From: Shewanella algicola
GTDB taxonomy: Bacteria; Pseudomonadota; Gammaproteobacteria; Enterobacterales; Shewanellaceae
DNA length: 45,732 nucleotides
Reading direction: 5' to 3'
Assembly: GCF_014648035.1 (NCBI RefSeq)
Contig: NZ_BMQI01000043.1
Span: 1-45,732, forward strand
Shown: piece after piece, positions 41,756 through 45,732 of the stretch
How positions within the stretch are numbered: the stretch's first letter is position 1
How the letters are laid out: each line of letters opens with the position of its first letter
The notes under the pieces: generated by a model
Databases searched by the model: none
Seen by the model: only the letters and a program-made list of their open reading frames with translations
Told to the model about the DNA's origin: nothing
Program-made: the position numbers and the translations under genes

Positions 41756-42919
41756 CTAATAAACTTTACTAATGGGTTCAGCTTGCTTGCCGTTGGCATC
41801 ATAGGCGAATTCAACACGCTGGTTAATTTCGCCTGCAGCGTCATATAAATACTCAAAGCTCACTCGCTGCTGCTCATCATACTCAATGCCCTTAACCAGC
41901 TTGCCGTCATGATCATAAAACATCTGATATTTAAGCTGCTCGCCCAATAAAGTATCGCTACTGTGTTTTACGCCATTTTCGTAATATATCTGAGTCACTT
42001 GACCGCTGTGTTTATCTTCAACCTTAACAACTTTGCATTCGCCTAGGTGTTTAACAAAATCTTGGGTGTCGACGCTTAGCTCGGTATGTTGAGCGAGTTC
42101 ATTAGTTAGCTCAACCAAATTTTGCACCCGCAAGTTTTGAATTAAGCCAGACAAGGTCTCTAAATTAGCTAACTGTTGCTGCTTGTAGGTAAACAGCAGT
42201 TTGTTAGATTCTTTACCAACTTCGACCTGAGCAAGCTTTATCGCTGTGTTCAGCTGACGGTTAGCTTCATTGACATGGTTTTGCATCTCACCATGATCAC
42301 TGGCGAGCTGAGCTAAGACTTTCGTTAACGAATCCTGTAAGGCGGTGTTCAGCTGACGATTGGCTTCATTGACATGGTTTTGCATTTCTCCATGGTCACT
42401 GGCGAGCTGAGCTAAGACTTTCGATAGCGAATCCTGTAAGGCGGTGTCCAATTGACGGCGAGTTTCGTTAATGCTGGCTTGTGCTTCGTTATGGTTACTG
42501 CCCAGCTGAGTAACAATGGTCGATAAGGTTTGTTGCTGTAATGCTGCAGACTGGTTCGATACCAGCTTAAACTGCTCAACCAATGTCTGTAACTGGTTAT
42601 ACATATTGGTATTTTCAGTCTGCGTCTCTTGTAATTTAGTTAAAATAAGTTGATTAACTGCCTTAAATGATTGCAGGCTTTTATTTTGGTAAGTCTCGAC
42701 AGCCGTGGTGATTTCAGCAACGCCTGTGTGGATTTGCGCTTGAACCAAATGAGGTATGGCTTCTACCGTGCTAGACAACAGTGCGTTGGCATCAGTGCTT
42801 TTCTGCAAAACATCCGCTTGCACAAGCTTGATTTTATTAAATAATATAACTTGGACGATAATGACCAAGAATCCCATTCCTACCGCCGCTAAAAGTACGT
42901 GCGTTAAACTGATTTCCAT
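41756..42919 (-). CDS. Membrane-anchored coiled-coil protein with MORN/YwqK-like tail (first gene of four-gene cassette)
   Basis: About 387 residues from the ATG at 42919; other starts (ATG 42955, TTG 42964) add a short hydrophobic extension. One membrane helix (about residues 5-27) is followed by roughly 270 residues of coiled coil, including an internal 33-residue repeat. The C-terminal 75 residues contain short strands of the form Y-x-x-x-G-K (IYYENGVKH, MFYDHDGKLVKGIEY, YLYDAAGEINQRVEF, AYDANGKQ), which resemble MORN/YwqK-type repeats. Single-pass topology with a long rod and a beta tail suits a sensor or scaffold. Function unknown. Confidence 0.75.
   Translation of the reverse strand: MEISLTHVLLAAVGMGFLVIIVQVILFNKIKLVQADVLQKSTDANALLSSTVEAIPHLVQAQIHTGVAEITTAVETYQNKSLQSFKAVNQLILTKLQETQTENTNMYNQLQTLVEQFKLVSNQSAALQQQTLSTIVTQLGSNHNEAQASINETRRQLDTALQDSLSKVLAQLASDHGEMQNHVNEANRQLNTALQDSLTKVLAQLASDHGEMQNHVNEANRQLNTAIKLAQVEVGKESNKLLFTYKQQQLANLETLSGLIQNLRVQNLVELTNELAQHTELSVDTQDFVKHLGECKVVKVEDKHSGQVTQIYYENGVKHSSDTLLGEQLKYQMFYDHDGKLVKGIEYDEQQRVSFEYLYDAAGEINQRVEFAYDANGKQAEPISKVY
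42251..42547 (-). repeat. 99-bp tandem repeat in the coiled-coil gene (3 units)
   Basis: Units at 42251-42349, 42350-42448 and 42449-42547. The first two are almost identical in DNA; the third is degenerate but keeps the register. Each encodes 33 residues (core KVLAQLASDHGEMQNHVNEA), equal to three 11-residue hendecads, so adding or losing a unit would lengthen or shorten the coiled-coil rod without breaking its phase. Confidence 0.85.
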
Positions 42920-43455
42920 TGTTTTTCCATTCGTGACAAGTAAAAGACTGAGCATAAAGCCCAAAGAATAATTGGAATGAAGAGATCAAATCCAAAAATC
43001 CTCGATGAATAAATAACAGTGAGAGTCGGGATTTAATCAAACGCCATGGAAAAATGACGTAGCATAAATACAGCCCATATCCACTTTAAATGTGTATCGA
43101 TATTCTACATTATTCATACGTGCAAAAGCGGACAACTACAAGGTAGAATGCCAAAAAAGTGATACAGGACAAGGAATAAGAAAAATAACCAACATTTTTT
43201 TACTGCGGAGTAAAGCCAATACCCTTTGCCTTTTTACACGAATAACTACCCAATATACGCCACGTGGCAGCCTCTTAGCACCGAATGCAACACTCAAGTT
43301 ATCGGCAATAAAAAACACCAACTAAGCCGTAATTCAGCGCGGCTTAGGCGATAAAAAGCGATACATTAATAAAATTATCTATGCCTAATAGCAAAAGTCA
43401 TTTAGGGTTGCTTATCAAGTTACTGTTATCGCTTTACTTTCCAATAGGTGTCACA
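42920..43455. other. Divergent intergenic region between the cassette and the DMT permease
   Basis: About 536 nt with no convincing gene. It must hold the promoters of both the four-gene cassette (reverse) and the permease (forward). One hairpin is clear: CTAAGCCG (43322-43329) / CGGCTTAG (43340-43347), loop 10 nt, without a T-tract. Open frames here (for example 43092-43325) have no start signal or recognisable protein character. Confidence 0.4.
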
Positions 43456-44340
43456 TTGAACAATACCAAAGGCAGTATTTATATGGTTGTTGCAATGGCT
43501 GCTTTTGCCATTGAAGACATGCTGATTAAGTCCGCAGCCGAAACCACCTCTTTAGGGCAAATTCTGGCGTTGTTTGGCCTCGGCGGCATGCTGATTTTTA
43601 TGCTGCTAGCGTGGCGTAAAGGCCAAAAGATACTGCATCCCGCCATCATAACAACACCGATTTTAATCCGTGCAGTCTGCGAAGTGACTGGCCGCTTTAC
43701 CTTTGCCCTAGCCATCACTCTCACTCCGCTATCGAGCGCCTCGGCAATATTACAAGCCACGCCGTTGATAGCCATGATAGGCGCGGCATTATTTTTTGGT
43801 GAACACGTAGGGGTTAAAAGATGGATTGCCGTACTTGTAGGGTTTATCGGGGTATTAATGATTATCCGCCCAGGACTCGCTGGGTTTGAAGTTAACTCAC
43901 TACTCGCGGTCATCGCCACATTAGGCTTTGCCGGCCGCGATTTAGCCACCCGCGCAGCGCCGCCGGTGTTATCGAACATGCAACTTGGGGTATATGGTTT
44001 CTTTGTATTAATCCCTGCAGGTATCGCTATCCAGTTATATCAAAATGAACCAGCACAACTTAATACCACAGCATCGTTGCAAATCATCGGCGCGATTATT
44101 TTTGGCGTTGCAGCCTACAATGCCCTCACCATCGCCATGCGCGCTGGCGACGTATCGGTCATCGCCCCCTTTCGCTACACCCGTTTATTATTTGCCTTAG
44201 CGTTGGGCATATTCATATTTGGCGAATCACCCGATGTCATGACGCTACTCGGCAGCCTACTGGTTGTCGTCAGCGGCGTTTACACGCTCAGTCAAACACG
44301 TAAAAAAGTCAGTTCGAGGGTGGTGAATAGTGAAGCCTAA
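43456..44340 (+). CDS. DMT-family (EamA) permease
   Basis: About 294 residues from the TTG at 43456, preceded by AGGTG. The frame is open to an ATG at 43381, but that would add an eleventh hydrophobic segment, whereas the family has ten helices in two EamA repeats. Typical features: the first helix YMVVAMAAFAIEDMLIKSAAE, LTPLSSASAILQATPLIAMIGAALFFGEHVGVKRWIAVLVGFIGVLMIIRPG closing repeat 1, and GDVSVIAPFRYTRLLFALALGIFIFGESPD in repeat 2. Exports small metabolites; substrate unknown. Confidence 0.88.
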   Translation: MNNTKGSIYMVVAMAAFAIEDMLIKSAAETTSLGQILALFGLGGMLIFMLLAWRKGQKILHPAIITTPILIRAVCEVTGRFTFALAITLTPLSSASAILQATPLIAMIGAALFFGEHVGVKRWIAVLVGFIGVLMIIRPGLAGFEVNSLLAVIATLGFAGRDLATRAAPPVLSNMQLGVYGFFVLIPAGIAIQLYQNEPAQLNTTASLQIIGAIIFGVAAYNALTIAMRAGDVSVIAPFRYTRLLFALALGIFIFGESPDVMTLLGSLLVVVSGVYTLSQTRKKVSSRVVNSEA

Positions 44341-44639
44341 TGGGCTGTGGGATTGAACAGGGTTTAGTTGTAGCACCAATTATCTTATGGCTTGTGGCCA
44401 TTAAGATCATGGTGCTTCATTCTATGGTGAGAGTGAGGCACCAGAGGCTGACTCGTTTTTGACGAGGCTTGTTCGCTATTTTCTCGTCGTCCCGACGAAT
44501 TTAATGAAGTCGAATTTAATGAAGTGGATCTGAGTGACATTTATCCAACTTTGGCGTCAGCGAAGTACCACGGCTTTGTATGGCCTTAGGCCACATAAAG
44601 CCAGAGTAACCATAACTATTCGACTTGACTGTGCTTTGC
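44341..44639. repeat. Intergenic region with imperfect palindromic elements
   Basis: No gene is supported in these 299 nt. Two hairpins are visible: AGCACCA (44372-44378) / TGGTGCT (44410-44416) with further pairing inside, and GGCTTTGTATGGCC (44572-44585) / GGCCACATAAAGCC (44589-44602), 12 of 14 paired around TTA. A short direct repeat GAATTTAATGAAGT occurs twice (about 44498-44525). They look like decayed dispersed intergenic repeats. Confidence 0.45.
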
Positions 44640-45314
44640 TTAATCCCCGTGATGGTTTACCGTTAAGCTTAATCGCCATTGCTCTGGAAAATCTTTCTGA
44701 ATACGTGAATGGATAAACAGCGTTATCGCCATCGCTAACACTCCGCCCAGGCTAGCGAGAGCCATATCCTTATGCGCATCCCAAATGTCACCCTGGGTAC
44801 CTAAATAGGCCATGCCAAGCTCGCCACCAAATACCTCAGCGGCGCCCCACTCTACTAACTCATATAACATCGATGTCGACATTATCAGGTTTAACGGTGT
44901 GAAATAGCTCCAAAAGCCTGTCACGCCAGCAATCTTGCAATACAAATCTCTCACTGGGTATGCCAGTAAGAAGCCGTATGCGAAATGAATTAATCGATCA
45001 AAGTTATTACGCTCCCAGCCCATATATTCATTAAGGCTAAAATTAAAATATGACTGCAGAAATTCATCATAGGGAACATTGGCATAAGTATAATGTGAGC
45101 CGATTTCATGCAAGCTCATAAAGACAAATATCAGGCTATAAGAAAGCCGCGATAATGGGCATTTTTTATAGGTGAACACCACAAAGATGGCAGAGAAGAC
45201 AATTAATACATTCTCAAGCACCCAATCGGCTCGATTATAAGGGTTGATAGAAATAACAATAAATTCAATAACAAAGATGATTGAAAGCAATAAAAAATAT
45301 CGTTTATGTTCCAT
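44640..45314 (-). CDS. YjdF/DUF2238 family inner-membrane protein
   Basis: 224 residues with five to six membrane helices. The family signature is present: FMSLHEIGSHYTYANVPYDE, then WERNNFDRLIHFAYGFLLAYP, YELVEWGAAEVFGG and GTQGDIWDAHKDMALASLGG. Conserved His, Glu and Asp residues suggest metal or substrate binding, but function is unknown. Single gene on the reverse strand with no clear operon partner. Confidence 0.9.
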   Translation of the reverse strand: MEHKRYFLLLSIIFVIEFIVISINPYNRADWVLENVLIVFSAIFVVFTYKKCPLSRLSYSLIFVFMSLHEIGSHYTYANVPYDEFLQSYFNFSLNEYMGWERNNFDRLIHFAYGFLLAYPVRDLYCKIAGVTGFWSYFTPLNLIMSTSMLYELVEWGAAEVFGGELGMAYLGTQGDIWDAHKDMALASLGGVLAMAITLFIHSRIQKDFPEQWRLSLTVNHHGD

Positions 45315-45732
45315 AGTATGTTGGCCATTGTGAATTAAAGATATTTTATGGCTTGTAACGGCTGACTTGAGGCTTGCCTCTCAACATCACCTGCTAAACA
45401 CAGATGAATAACGATAGTCACGGATGAATACCACTAAAAAATCTTAGGCAACAAACACCTACGACTCATAGATTACATTTATCACCGCGTCATTATTGAT
45501 AATACGCTTTATTTTTATACAATAAACCCATACTGCAATATTTCAATGGCTAATGGTTTATTTAACACGACGTATCATCTCTGATTTTAAACAAGAATAA
45601 ACCTTAACTCTTTACCTCAGTGTGGGCGAAACGCCATAAAATGAGTGGCCGTAGGCCATCAGCAAAAGCAAAACAAACACCTGGATCCCGGCTCAAAAGC
45701 ATTGCCGGGATAATGAGATGGACCCACCCTTC
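45315..45732. other. Non-coding end of the window with a REP-like hairpin
   Basis: No gene is visible in the last 418 nt. A clear hairpin ATCCCGGC (45685-45692) / GCCGGGAT (45704-45711) with an 11-nt loop lies near the end, and a smaller one TGGCC-GTA-GGCCA near 45642-45654. The first resembles dispersed palindromic intergenic elements seen in many copies in marine gammaproteobacteria. Confidence 0.5.

Noticed and set aside
43092..43325. 77-residue open frame upstream of the DMT permease
   Set aside because: No ribosome-binding site, no recognisable motif and a composition like non-coding sequence; probably chance.
43479..43979. 166-residue reverse frame inside the DMT permease gene
   Set aside because: Fully antisense to a well-supported EamA gene; its Ala/Thr/Pro-rich product reflects the opposite-strand codon pattern.
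44534..44716. 60-residue forward frame overlapping the end of yjdF
   Set aside because: Runs through a palindromic repeat and antisense to the yjdF end; no protein-like features.
1..45732. CRISPR array, prophage or IS element
   Set aside because: No regularly spaced direct repeats, no integrase, transposase or phage structural gene, and no terminal inverted repeats with target duplications were visible.

Overview
The window looks like a chromosomal segment of a marine gammaproteobacterium of the genus Shewanella (moderate to low GC). The main grounds are the block lexA-sulA followed by an aa3-type cytochrome c oxidase operon, the bioH / comF(gntX) / nfuA neighbourhood, and a complete dmsEFABGH-type operon for extracellular DMSO respiration with an MtrA/MtrB-like decaheme-barrel pair. 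I saw no tRNA, rRNA, IS element, prophage or CRISPR array. Assignments come from reading motifs and gene order; no database search was possible.

Layout. (1) 1-2933: an organohalide-respiration cluster: the C-terminal part of a reductive dehalogenase (cut by the window edge, with an in-frame TGA at 51-53), a three-helix anchor RdhB, an FMN/polyferredoxin membrane protein of the RdhC/NosR type, and a 54-residue single-helix protein overlapping the end of rdhC. (2) 3271-4499: lexA-sulA SOS operon with two tandem LexA boxes and a terminator. (3) 4841-14044: cytochrome c oxidase and its assembly genes (coxB, coxA, cox11, coxC, a reverse-strand twin-helix DUF2909 gene, surf1, a Sco-like thioredoxin-fold protein, heme a synthase, heme o synthase, sco1). 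CoxB carries three tandem heme c domains, two of them nearly identical in DNA. (4) 14072-20048: housekeeping and accessory genes (polysaccharide deacetylase, MATE transporter, FKBP, nfuA, comF, bioH, a Gln-rich unknown). (5) 20040-26741: envelope-modification genes: an LTA-synthase-like phosphoglycerol transferase, and an eptA-dgkA-response regulator-sensor kinase operon. (6) 26791-30189: tex/yhgF and an AraC-family regulator. (7) 30263-37857: dmsEFABGH, with an internal intrinsic terminator between dmsB and the chaperone gene. (8) 37921-38427: greB. (9) 38524-42919: a compact four-gene operon of unrecognised function. (10) 43456-45732: a DMT permease, a YjdF/DUF2238 membrane protein and non-coding sequence with palindromic repeats.

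The best candidate for an undescribed system is the four-gene cassette at 38524-42919. Its order of transcription is: membrane-anchored coiled-coil protein with a MORN/YwqK-like tail, TerB-like protein, helical protein, and a 621-residue protein combining an HNH-nuclease-like motif (DH...N-x8-N-x2-K) with C-terminal membrane helices. The gaps are 14, 3 and 11 nt. A sensor-to-membrane-effector role, perhaps in phage defence or envelope stress, is an inference and not shown.
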